Source of the DNA: Desulfobacteraceae bacterium
GTDB taxonomy: Bacteria; Desulfobacterota; DSM-4660; Desulfatiglandales; Desulfatiglandaceae
Assembly: GCA_030642205.1 (NCBI GenBank)
Contig: DAOWOF010000008.1
Span: forward strand, 1 to 24,052
Direction: 5' to 3'
DNA: 24,052 nt
The position numbers and the translations under genes are program-made. The notes below the pieces were generated by a model that did not search any database, was not told the origin of the DNA, and was given only the letters and a program-made list of their open reading frames with translations. Below, in pieces: positions 15,465 through 22,284 of this stretch. Each line of letters opens with the position of its first letter. Position 1 is the first letter of the stretch.

Positions 15465-16670
15465 ATGGAATTGCTGGCACCTGCTGGAAACCTGGAGAAG
15501 CTCAAATGGGCCGTGATCTATGGCGCTGACGCAGTATATTTTGGTCTTAAATTTGGTTCCTTAAGGAGCTTTGCCGGGAACTTTACTTTTGAGGAGGCAG
15601 CCGAGGGCATTGCCTTCCTTCATAAACACGGTAAAAAGGCCTATCTTACCCTGAATATTTTTCCATTTTCTGATGAATATAGCAAGCTCGTTGATTCTGC
15701 CAGCATCCTGGACGAAATGGGAGCGGACGCCTTTATTGTCTCTGATCTGGGAGTATTGACAGAGCTTAAAAAGCTTTCCTTGAAGGCATCCCTCCATATC
15801 AGCACCCAGGCCAATACAACCAGTTATCAAACTATTCTTGCCTATAACAAGCTTGGAGCCAAGCGGGCAAATCTGGCCCGGGAGTTATCCATAAAACAAA
15901 TCCTGGAAATTCAGGAGCAAGTCAATGGGCAGGTAGAAACCGAGGTCTTTATCAACGGATCTGTTTGCTTTTCCTATTCTGGCAGATGCGCCATCAGCGA
16001 CTATTTGACTGGCTTCAGGGCCAATCACGGTGAATGCAAACATCCATGCAGGTGGAAATATTTCTTGATGGAAGAAAGCAGGCCAGGTGAATACATGCCG
16101 GTCTTTGAGGATCAGCGAGGCTTGTATCTTTTTAATAGTAAAGAGCTTGCTCTTTTTGAATACGTCCCTGATCTTTTAGAGGCGGGTGTTTCCTCTATCA
16201 AGATTGAAGGCAGGATGAAATCGATTCATTATATTGCGACTGTGGTCTCTTTTTACAGGCAGATCCTGGATGGCAGGATATTTTCCCGTCAAGAAGGGCT
16301 TCAATTGCTTAATCGGATTCCAAACAGGGGCTATTCGACTGGTTTTATGAAGGGAAAAATTGATAGCAATGATTATCAGCTTGATGGGAACAGCTCAACC
16401 TCAAATACTATCTTCGTTGGCAATATCCTGGAAAACAAAATTGATAACAGATCAATACTGGAGGTAAGAAACAAAATTTACGCAGGCGAAAGCCTGGAGG
16501 TCCTGGCCCCGGACGGCACCTTAACCTCAGTGACCATGCCGGCACCACTTATAACAATTCTTGGCCGAAAGGCAGACTATATTAATCATTCTGAATCAAT
16601 TATACTTGAGGAAGAATTGAGCCCCTATACTATCCTTCGCAGGGTCACCATGCCGGAACATAAAGGATAG
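15465..16670 (+). CDS. Peptidase U32 family protein (TrhP/RlhA-like RNA hydroxylation family)
   Basis: 401 aa. The U32 signature E-x-F-x2-G-x-x-C-x6-C is present as E160-V-F-I-N-G-S-V-C-F-S-Y-S-G-R-C-A-I-S (160-178). Four cysteines (C168, C175, C191, C195) match the iron-sulfur-type set. M-E-L-L-A-P-A-G-N at the start and S-I-K-I-E-G-R-M-K (244-252) are further hallmarks. The annotation 'collagenase/peptidase' is historical: characterised bacterial members hydroxylate tRNA (TrhP, formerly YegQ) or 23S rRNA (RlhA). This protein is closer in layout to TrhP, but the substrate is not proven. Spaced 5 nt from the zinc-ribbon gene and 36 nt from cbiK. Confidence 0.88.
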   Translation: MELLAPAGNLEKLKWAVIYGADAVYFGLKFGSLRSFAGNFTFEEAAEGIAFLHKHGKKAYLTLNIFPFSDEYSKLVDSASILDEMGADAFIVSDLGVLTELKKLSLKASLHISTQANTTSYQTILAYNKLGAKRANLARELSIKQILEIQEQVNGQVETEVFINGSVCFSYSGRCAISDYLTGFRANHGECKHPCRWKYFLMEESRPGEYMPVFEDQRGLYLFNSKELALFEYVPDLLEAGVSSIKIEGRMKSIHYIATVVSFYRQILDGRIFSRQEGLQLLNRIPNRGYSTGFMKGKIDSNDYQLDGNSSTSNTIFVGNILENKIDNRSILEVRNKIYAGESLEVLAPDGTLTSVTMPAPLITILGRKADYINHSESIILEEELSPYTILRRVTMPEHKG

Positions 16671-16706
16671 TTTTTTGGAAATAACAGAGCAAGGCTAATT
16701 TATGTT

Positions 16707-17495
16707 ATGAAAACTCCTATTGTCATTACTGCCTTTGGCACGACTACCAAGGCGCTTGAAACCTATGCATTTATAGATAAGATATTATGCGACAGATTTC
16801 CGGGACATGATCTCCTTTGGGCATATTCTTCCAGGATGGTCAAAGACCGGTTAAAAAAAAATAGCCAAATCGATCTGGTTGATCCCAATCAGGTATTGCG
16901 GGAATTAGAACAAAAAGGGCATAAATGGGCGGTACTCCAATCATTGCACCTTATTTGCGGTCATGAATTCTACCGTATGGCAGAAGAAGCGCGAACCCAT
17001 AAAATACGAACGTCTATGGGCTTGCCACTTTTATCTGATCCTGAAGATTACGAGCGCGTTGTCAAGGCTTTTGTAAAAAGATTTCCAAACGATAATAATA
17101 GCGCAATTGTTTTAGTTGGTCATGGTACTGATCATCCCGGCTGGTCGTCTTATTTGGCATTGCAGCATATTGCCCAGGCTGAATTGGGACAGAACTTTTT
17201 CATGGGAGTGCTGGAAGAATATCCCGGCATGGACAGTATTGTGGAGGCTGTAAAACGATCCGGCTTTCAAAGTGTCCATCTGGTTCCTTTTTTATTGGTT
17301 GCTGGCACACATTTTCAAGAAGATATTATCGGGAATGATAATTCATGGAAAACAGCCTTTGAAAAGCTCAATATTAAAGTCGCCTATGAAAATAAAGGCT
17401 TAGGTTTTCAGCGAGAAATAATTAATATCTTTTGTGACCATATACAGGAGGCCATGGATAATATTCCTGATCAGGAGACAAAAACTTATGATTAA
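16707..17495 (+). CDS. cbiK: Sirohydrochlorin cobaltochelatase CbiK
   Basis: Inserts Co2+ into sirohydrochlorin, the entry to the anaerobic cobalamin pathway. 262 aa, the size of class II chelatases. Metal and catalytic residues can be placed: H139 in L-V-G-H-G-T-D-H-P (136-144), E170 in L-E-E-Y-P-G-M (169-175), and H202 in V-A-G-T-H-F-Q-E-D (198-206). The N-terminus I-V-I-T-A-F-G-T-T is also typical. No signal peptide is present, unlike the periplasmic CbiK of some Desulfovibrio, so a cytoplasmic biosynthetic role fits. The stop overlaps the cupin start by 8 nt. Confidence 0.95.
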   Translation: MKTPIVITAFGTTTKALETYAFIDKILCDRFPGHDLLWAYSSRMVKDRLKKNSQIDLVDPNQVLRELEQKGHKWAVLQSLHLICGHEFYRMAEEARTHKIRTSMGLPLLSDPEDYERVVKAFVKRFPNDNNSAIVLVGHGTDHPGWSSYLALQHIAQAELGQNFFMGVLEEYPGMDSIVEAVKRSGFQSVHLVPFLLVAGTHFQEDIIGNDNSWKTAFEKLNIKVAYENKGLGFQREIINIFCDHIQEAMDNIPDQETKTYD

Positions 17496-17853
17496 AAAGA
17501 AAGACCAGTATAAAAAAACAGTCATGAAAGATATGTTTGGTGGCCAGGGAGAGGTGGTCCTGGAGCACTTCTGGGAAAAAGATGAGCTTAAGGCCAACAA
17601 CCGGTTATGCGCAAAATTGCAGGTTGAACCAGGTTGCAGTATCGGATTCCATGTGCATGAGGATGAAGAAGAAATTTTTATCATCTTAAAAGGTAAGGCC
17701 CAGGTGGATGATAATGGCACACAATCCATCCTCAAGGAGGGCGATACCCTCCTTACCAAAAGCGGAGAGGGTCATGACTTAAAGTGTATTGGAGATGAAA
17801 CACTGGAACTGTTGGCGTTTATTTCCTTGTATAACCAGGATGCTGATCAATAA
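17488..17853 (+). CDS. Small cupin-domain protein
   Basis: 121 aa single cupin barrel. Motif 1 is G-F-H-V-H-E-D-E-E-E (53-62) with H55, H57 and E61 as metal ligands, and motif 2 supplies H96 in G-E-G-H (93-96). The plus-strand frame opens further upstream at 17434, but the start at 17488 is preferred: AGGAG lies 10 nt before it and the ATG overlaps the cbiK stop codon (ATGATTAA), a classic coupling junction. No enzymatic residues beyond the metal site point to a reaction. Being coupled to cbiK suggests a role near tetrapyrrole or metal handling, which is inference. Confidence 0.85.
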   Translation: MIKKKDQYKKTVMKDMFGGQGEVVLEHFWEKDELKANNRLCAKLQVEPGCSIGFHVHEDEEEIFIILKGKAQVDDNGTQSILKEGDTLLTKSGEGHDLKCIGDETLELLAFISLYNQDADQ

Positions 17854-17868
17854 CAAATCCCATTTCCC

Positions 17869-17931
17869 CATGCAGGGGCCGGCCTGTGCGCTCAGCTCTC
17901 AGACAGGCTCCTGCATGTTGATGGATTTTTT
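17869..17931 (+). terminator. Hairpin plus T-run at the end of the cbiK-cupin operon
   Basis: An outer 8-bp stem CATGCAGG/CCTGCATG (17869-17876 and 17910-17917) encloses an inner 6-bp stem GCCTGT/ACAGGC (17882-17887 and 17903-17908). Six Ts follow at 17926-17931, 8 nt beyond the stem, so it is not a textbook terminator. It lies between convergent genes, 15 nt after the cupin stop, and its right arm belongs to the dispersed repeat described at 17904-17945. Confidence 0.5.
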
Positions 17932-17945
17932 ATGAGCTCATCAAA
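17904..17945 (+). repeat. Dispersed intergenic repeat, copy A
   Basis: Begins CAGGCTCCTGCAT and ends GAGCTCATCAAA. It aligns to 20967-21009 over about 43 positions with two short gaps and roughly 80% identity by eye. It abuts the 3' end of the first DUF1329 gene, whose stop codon is at 17947-17949. Confidence 0.65.
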
Positions 17946-17946
17946 T

Positions 17947-19293
17947 CTAACGGGCCAAATATTTCCTCATTAGATTGTCCATTGTAAGATCGTCCATCCT
18001 GTAGTCTTCACTTCCTGAGTAGGCAAATTGGGCTCTGGTTGAGTGTCTTCTGAGAACATCTATAGCATAATCATTATACATGGTATAAAACCAGTGCTTA
18101 TCTCTGCCTTGAGTAATCAACTGGACGATCCATTCCCTCCCTTTTAGATCCAGATCAATAGAGTAGCTGGCAGCAAAAAATAAGGGATCCAGAAAAAGTA
18201 TCATTTCAGTCATATTAATAGGATTTTTATAAACCGCCTTGATAATATAAGCATTTCGACGCTGATAATAGTGGTCCATACCATTCAAGTAGGCATCTAT
18301 ATTATAATAAGTATGGCTATGACTTATTATTGGCAGCAGCATTTCTTTTCTTCCAACATAGACCCAGTTAAATCTGGTCACATTGCCTTCAAATCCTTCT
18401 GTATTATCCCAGGTAAAATCTCCTCCGCCTGCGATTCTATCCTGATGCTGAGCAGTTGACATCCTCCTTACTCTCCTGATGGAAGGGATATAAATCCACA
18501 TATCATCACCTTTATCAGGATCATTAAAACGGTAATATAAGCAGATGGTTCCCCTGAGATTGTATGGGGCCACAAAGGGGGAAGCAAAAACAAAATCAAG
18601 ATTTAAGGGATTAGGCTTATAGCGTCCTTTTACTGTGACATTATCATTTCTGGTTCGCCCACTGAATTGGAGGCGCTTGCTTAAACACAAATTATGCTTT
18701 TCCACTCCTCTCCGTTCCTTTGTGCTAAAATCAAGACAAACTACCCGATCATTGTCCTGGTAGCGCTTAAAATAATTCCAGATCAATTTTACCGCTATTT
18801 TTGGATCCTTCTCATCCAGATCCGGAAAAGGAATCCCATAATGATAATCCCTTAGCCAATTATTTTCATCAAGATAGACTTCTTTTTTATTTTTTTCAGT
18901 CTGAGCCATGAATTTTTCCCACATGGCGCCTCTGGGCTTAACTGGTTCCCATGCTGTCTCACTGATTCTAAAGGTTCCCCATACATCCGGATCAGCATAC
19001 ATATTATATTGAGGTTCAGGCAATAAATGTTTTATCTCCTGAATAGGCCTGGCCTTATACCCCCAGGAATCAAGGATCTTCTGGTTTTCGGTTATTGCAT
19101 TATAACCCCCGTAAGGTACCCTGCACTTAAAATAACCCTGGTTGAATCCCTGGACAATCTTTCCGATTTCTTCATCAACATACCAATCCGGATCAAATGG
19201 CAGACCTGTCCTGAATGCCCCCCAAAGCGCACCATGAAAACTAAACAGTAAAAAGATAACCAATAATGTTGTTAATATAATATGTTTACGCAT
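17947..19293 (-). CDS. DUF1329 secreted protein, copy 1
   Basis: 448 aa with a signal peptide (MRKH then a hydrophobic run, cleavage near residues 24-26), so probably periplasmic or outer-membrane associated. DUF1329 members have a LolA/LolB-like half-barrel suited to holding lipid. Family-typical stretches include E-T-A-W-E-P-V-K-P-R-G-A-M-W (112-125), P-Y-N-L-R-G-T (243-249), W-I-Y-I-P-S-I-R-R-V-R-R-M-S (266-279), and a C-terminal block with G-R-E-W-I-V-Q-L-I-T-Q-G-R-D (385-398). About 60-65% identical by eye to the neighbouring copy. ATG with AAGGAG 10 nt upstream. The DUF1302 porin-like and RND/MMPL partners often found beside DUF1329 genes are absent here. Confidence 0.87.
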   Translation of the reverse strand: MRKHIILTTLLVIFLLFSFHGALWGAFRTGLPFDPDWYVDEEIGKIVQGFNQGYFKCRVPYGGYNAITENQKILDSWGYKARPIQEIKHLLPEPQYNMYADPDVWGTFRISETAWEPVKPRGAMWEKFMAQTEKNKKEVYLDENNWLRDYHYGIPFPDLDEKDPKIAVKLIWNYFKRYQDNDRVVCLDFSTKERRGVEKHNLCLSKRLQFSGRTRNDNVTVKGRYKPNPLNLDFVFASPFVAPYNLRGTICLYYRFNDPDKGDDMWIYIPSIRRVRRMSTAQHQDRIAGGGDFTWDNTEGFEGNVTRFNWVYVGRKEMLLPIISHSHTYYNIDAYLNGMDHYYQRRNAYIIKAVYKNPINMTEMILFLDPLFFAASYSIDLDLKGREWIVQLITQGRDKHWFYTMYNDYAIDVLRRHSTRAQFAYSGSEDYRMDDLTMDNLMRKYLAR

Positions 19294-19505
19294 TTTAATA
19301 AGTCTCCTTGTGCTAAAATTTCAGGCCAGATAGCATCCGGATGAAAACTGCCTTTCTTACCAATCTCTGCGTCATATCAAAATTTTAATCCTCAAAATAT
19401 CCAATGTTATTCCTGCGATTAACATTTTGATCTTCCTTGATTTTTACAAAAAATCCTGGTTGTTAGGCTGCTACATGGGGAAACTATTTATGACGCTATA
19501 AGGAC

Positions 19506-20861
19506 TTAACGTGCCGCGTATACCTTCATTAATTCTTTCATGGTAAGATCCTCCTTTTTGAAATCCTCGCTTCCTGAATAGGCAAATTGGGCTCTTGTTG
19601 CATGTTTTCTCACAATATCAATGGCATAATCATTATACATGGCATAAAACCAGGTGTTATCCCTGCCTTGAGTAATGAGCTGAATTATCCATTCTCTGCC
19701 TTTCATATCATAGTCAATTGAATAACAGGAACCATAAAGCAGAGGATCAATATACAGCAACATCGCTGTCATATTGATAGGATTCTTATAGACACATTTG
19801 ATCACATAACAATTGCGTCTCTGGTAATATTGATCACAGCTATTTAAAAAGCTTCTTGGATTGAAATAAGTATGTGCGCGGGCAATAATGGGAATCAGCA
19901 AGTCCTTTCTACCCAGATAAGTCCAGTCAAACCTGGTCACATGACCTTCAAATCCTTCAGCGTTATCATACGTCCAATCAATTCCTCCCGGGCCCCTGTC
20001 CTGATGTTGAGCTGTGGACATTCTCCTTATCCTCCTGATTGAGGGGATATAGACCCACATATCATCATCCCTCTCAGGATCATTATATCGATAGTATAAA
20101 GGGACTGTTCCCCGCAGATTATAAGGCGCTATACAGGGAGTGGCATATATAAAATCAATGTTTTGTGGGTTTGGCTGATACAAACCATCCTCTGTCTTAT
20201 TATCTGGCCTGGTCCTCCCGGAAAAATACATACGGCTATTTAACATTCCGATATGTCTGTGATGAAGATTCCGGGTTGTCACAACCATATCCATCGCTAC
20301 ATGACGATCATTATCCTGAAACCGCTTATAATAATTCCATATAAGTTTTAGCGCTATTTGGGGGTCATTTTCATCAAGCGCAGGAAATGGCAAACCATAT
20401 TTATAATTTCTGAGCCAACCTTTATCATCAAGGTAGCATTCCTTTTTATTCCTCTCAGATTGAGCCATATATCGTTCCCACATCGCTCCTCGCGGTTTTA
20501 CAGGTTCCCAGGCAGTCTCATTTATACGAAATGATCCCCATACTTCAGGATGGGCATACATATTATAATGAGGTTCCGGCGTCAGATCTTTTATCTCCTC
20601 AATAGGCCGGGCCTTAAATCCCCATGAATTAAGGATCTTTTGTTCTTCCGTTAATATATTATAGCCTCCACGAGGGGGTCTGCATTTGATCAGGCCTCTA
20701 TTGAAGGAACCTGAAACCGTTTGTATTTCATCGTCTATCAACCAGTTTGGATCCTGCTCCAAACCTGGTATTCTCTTATAAGTTGCCCATGATGGACCTT
20801 TAAAACAAATCAAGATAAAAATAATCAGCAGACTATAAAGCAAACATTTTGTCTTGTTCAT
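19506..20861 (-). CDS. DUF1329 secreted protein, copy 2
   Basis: 451 aa paralogue of the downstream gene. The signal peptide (MNKTK then hydrophobic to ~22, likely cleavage after S-W-A at 24-26) predicts export. It keeps the same blocks: E-T-A-W-E-P-V-K-P-R-G-A-M-W-E, D-D-M-W-V-Y-I-P-S-I-R-R-I-R-R-M-S, and G-R-E-W-I-I-Q-L-I-T-Q-G-R-D. The start has the strongest SD in the window, AAGGAGG 8 nt before ATG, which suggests high expression. A 212-bp gap with no evident gene or terminator separates it from copy 1, so co-transcription is possible. Differences cluster in the N-terminal ~35 residues and around residues 185-215. Ligand and partner are unknown. Confidence 0.87.
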   Translation of the reverse strand: MNKTKCLLYSLLIIFILICFKGPSWATYKRIPGLEQDPNWLIDDEIQTVSGSFNRGLIKCRPPRGGYNILTEEQKILNSWGFKARPIEEIKDLTPEPHYNMYAHPEVWGSFRINETAWEPVKPRGAMWERYMAQSERNKKECYLDDKGWLRNYKYGLPFPALDENDPQIALKLIWNYYKRFQDNDRHVAMDMVVTTRNLHHRHIGMLNSRMYFSGRTRPDNKTEDGLYQPNPQNIDFIYATPCIAPYNLRGTVPLYYRYNDPERDDDMWVYIPSIRRIRRMSTAQHQDRGPGGIDWTYDNAEGFEGHVTRFDWTYLGRKDLLIPIIARAHTYFNPRSFLNSCDQYYQRRNCYVIKCVYKNPINMTAMLLYIDPLLYGSCYSIDYDMKGREWIIQLITQGRDNTWFYAMYNDYAIDIVRKHATRAQFAYSGSEDFKKEDLTMKELMKVYAAR

Positions 20862-20966
20862 AGAGATTTCCTCCTTAAAAATAATAGGATGTAATTAGCT
20901 GGATGTTTCAGCAAGGGGATCACTCCCCCGCTATTGAAAGTGGATTCAAGTGATTCCACCCCAAGC

Positions 20967-21009
20967 CAGGCTTGCCTGCATATTGACGGCATTTTACGAG
21001 CCCATCAAA
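20967..21009 (+). repeat. Dispersed intergenic repeat, copy B
   Basis: Begins CAGGCTTGCCTGCAT and ends GAGCCCATCAAA, in the same orientation as copy A at 17904-17945. The two copies flank the DUF1329 gene pair. Copy B lies 105 nt upstream of the copy 2 start. Confidence 0.65.
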
Positions 21010-21193
21010 ATTAATTGGGGATCACAATTAATCGAATAGCTAATTTTCAATTTTGGCAGGATATTATTATTTTTAAGTTAAGGTTATAAAAGAATGGGAT
21101 ATAGATTTAGCTTGAGGATGAATAACCAAAAAAATGCTTGCAACTTGTAAGATTAGGCATTGTTAATTTTGAATGGAATAAATTTGTCCTTAT

Positions 21194-21222
21194 TTAACAA
21201 CGTCAGAATTTTTTGATATTAA
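21194..21222 (+). promoter_or_regulatory. Candidate promoter for the methyltransferase-cobQ operon
   Basis: TTAACA (21194-21199, 5 of 6 matches) and TATTAA (21217-21222, 4 of 6) are 17 bp apart. This would give a leader of about 200 nt before the ATG at 21427, long enough to include the palindrome at 21304-21329. Confidence 0.3.
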
Positions 21223-21303
21223 AACTATAAACGTAATTGAATATTTTTTAAAGGCCTCGTCATATGAAAGGCGTTTGGGTTAAATTTAAACTGGAAAAAA
21301 TCT

Positions 21304-21329
21304 TGCTGTAATGATATTACCATACAGCA
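21304..21329. repeat. 7-bp inverted repeat in the methyltransferase leader
   Basis: TGCTGTA (21304-21310) and TACAGCA (21323-21329) are exact reverse complements around a 12-nt A/T-rich centre, followed by a tandem 8-bp direct repeat TATGTCAG/TATGTCAA (21339-21354). Either could be an operator. No T-run follows. Confidence 0.45.
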
Positions 21330-21426
21330 TAAGCAGTGTATGTCAGTATGTCAAGATGTTTTCATGTTATTGATATCCGAATATTGGCTGCTGATTCAGG
21401 ACTTACAACGCAGGGAGATGAACAAG

Positions 21427-22269
21427 ATGCAGTTGCCATATTTTGATAAAATATTCGATCAAATAGAAAGCAGTGATCAAGATGACCTTGGCAAAAATGG
21501 TCTCGATGTTCATTGGGGGTTTTGGCATGATGATGACCTGGAAACCGCTGACATTTCAATGACAGGAGCAAAAGCGGCCAGAAATAACATGAATATGGAG
21601 ATATTTAAACAAGCTAACCTTACCGATGGACAGGACATTCTTGATGTTGGATGTGGCTTTGGAGGCGCAGTTTCAATATTAAATGAAACCTATAATAATC
21701 TTAATCTTAATGGATTAAATATAGATCCAAGGCAAATCGAGTACGCACGGAATAACATTATAGCAAAAGCACAGAACTCAGTTGATTTTATTGAGGGCGA
21801 TGCCTGTGATCTGCCATTTGAAGATGAGTCTTTTGATAATTTGTTTGCCATTGAATGTATCTTCCATTTTCCATCCAGAAAAGACTTCTTTAATGAAGCC
21901 TGTAGAGTGCTGAAACCTAAGGGCAGACTTGTTTTTTCCGATTTTATTTCCACTGCTCCAAGGCTGCCAGCATTGATCCCCTTATATATTTGGTATGCGA
22001 CAGCCTTGAAAAACGTATATGGTTCATCCGGGGAGGCCAGGATGCCTACCCCGAGATTTTACAAAAAATTGGCCCGGAGGTCTTCTTTTAAACTTATTAA
22101 TATCCGTGATATCTCAAAAAATACTCTTCCGACATATAATCATTTAAAAAAATATGGGAAAATATTAGGCGCCTGGGAAAAAGACTGGCAGCGTGCAAAT
22201 AGGTGTTTGGAGCTATGCGCTAATCTCAGGCTTTCCAAATATTGTTTTTTCTCTTTACAAAAAATATAA
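21427..22269 (+). CDS. Class I SAM-dependent methyltransferase
   Basis: 280 aa. The SAM site is clear: motif I L-D-V-G-C-G-F-G-G (72-80), an acidic residue in G-L-N-I-D (96-100), motif II G-D-A-C-D-L-P-F (124-131), and V-L-K-P-K-G-R-L-V-F-S-D (161-172). The N-terminal V-H-W-G-F-W (28-33) resembles small-molecule O- or C-methyltransferases of the Methyltransf_11 group. The substrate cannot be told. It is not one of the corrin C-methyltransferases, which have a different fold. The plus-strand frame is open from 21340, but AGGGAG at 21412-21417 lies 9 nt before the ATG at 21427, which is preferred; an ATG at 21418 touches the SD. cobQ starts 15 nt after its stop. Confidence 0.85.
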   Translation: MQLPYFDKIFDQIESSDQDDLGKNGLDVHWGFWHDDDLETADISMTGAKAARNNMNMEIFKQANLTDGQDILDVGCGFGGAVSILNETYNNLNLNGLNIDPRQIEYARNNIIAKAQNSVDFIEGDACDLPFEDESFDNLFAIECIFHFPSRKDFFNEACRVLKPKGRLVFSDFISTAPRLPALIPLYIWYATALKNVYGSSGEARMPTPRFYKKLARRSSFKLINIRDISKNTLPTYNHLKKYGKILGAWEKDWQRANRCLELCANLRLSKYCFFSLQKI

Positions 22270-22284
22270 GGGACACGGAAAACA

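Larger units (their letters stand above)
20862..21426. other. Divergent intergenic region with hairpins and a dispersed repeat, 565 bp
   Basis: Lies between DUF1329 copy 2 (minus) and the methyltransferase (plus). Left part: three small hairpins, GGGGA/TCCCC (20915-20928), GTGGA/TCCAC (20940-20959) and CAGGC/GCCTG (20967-20978), then repeat copy B. Right part: A/T-rich DNA with a candidate plus-strand promoter (21194-21222), an inverted repeat (21304-21329) and an 8-bp direct repeat (21339-21354). No convincing gene is present. Confidence 0.6.

Noticed and set aside
21264..21311. 15-codon plus-strand ORF in the methyltransferase leader
   Set aside because: No SD, low-complexity basic composition, and its end runs into the palindrome at 21304; probably chance.
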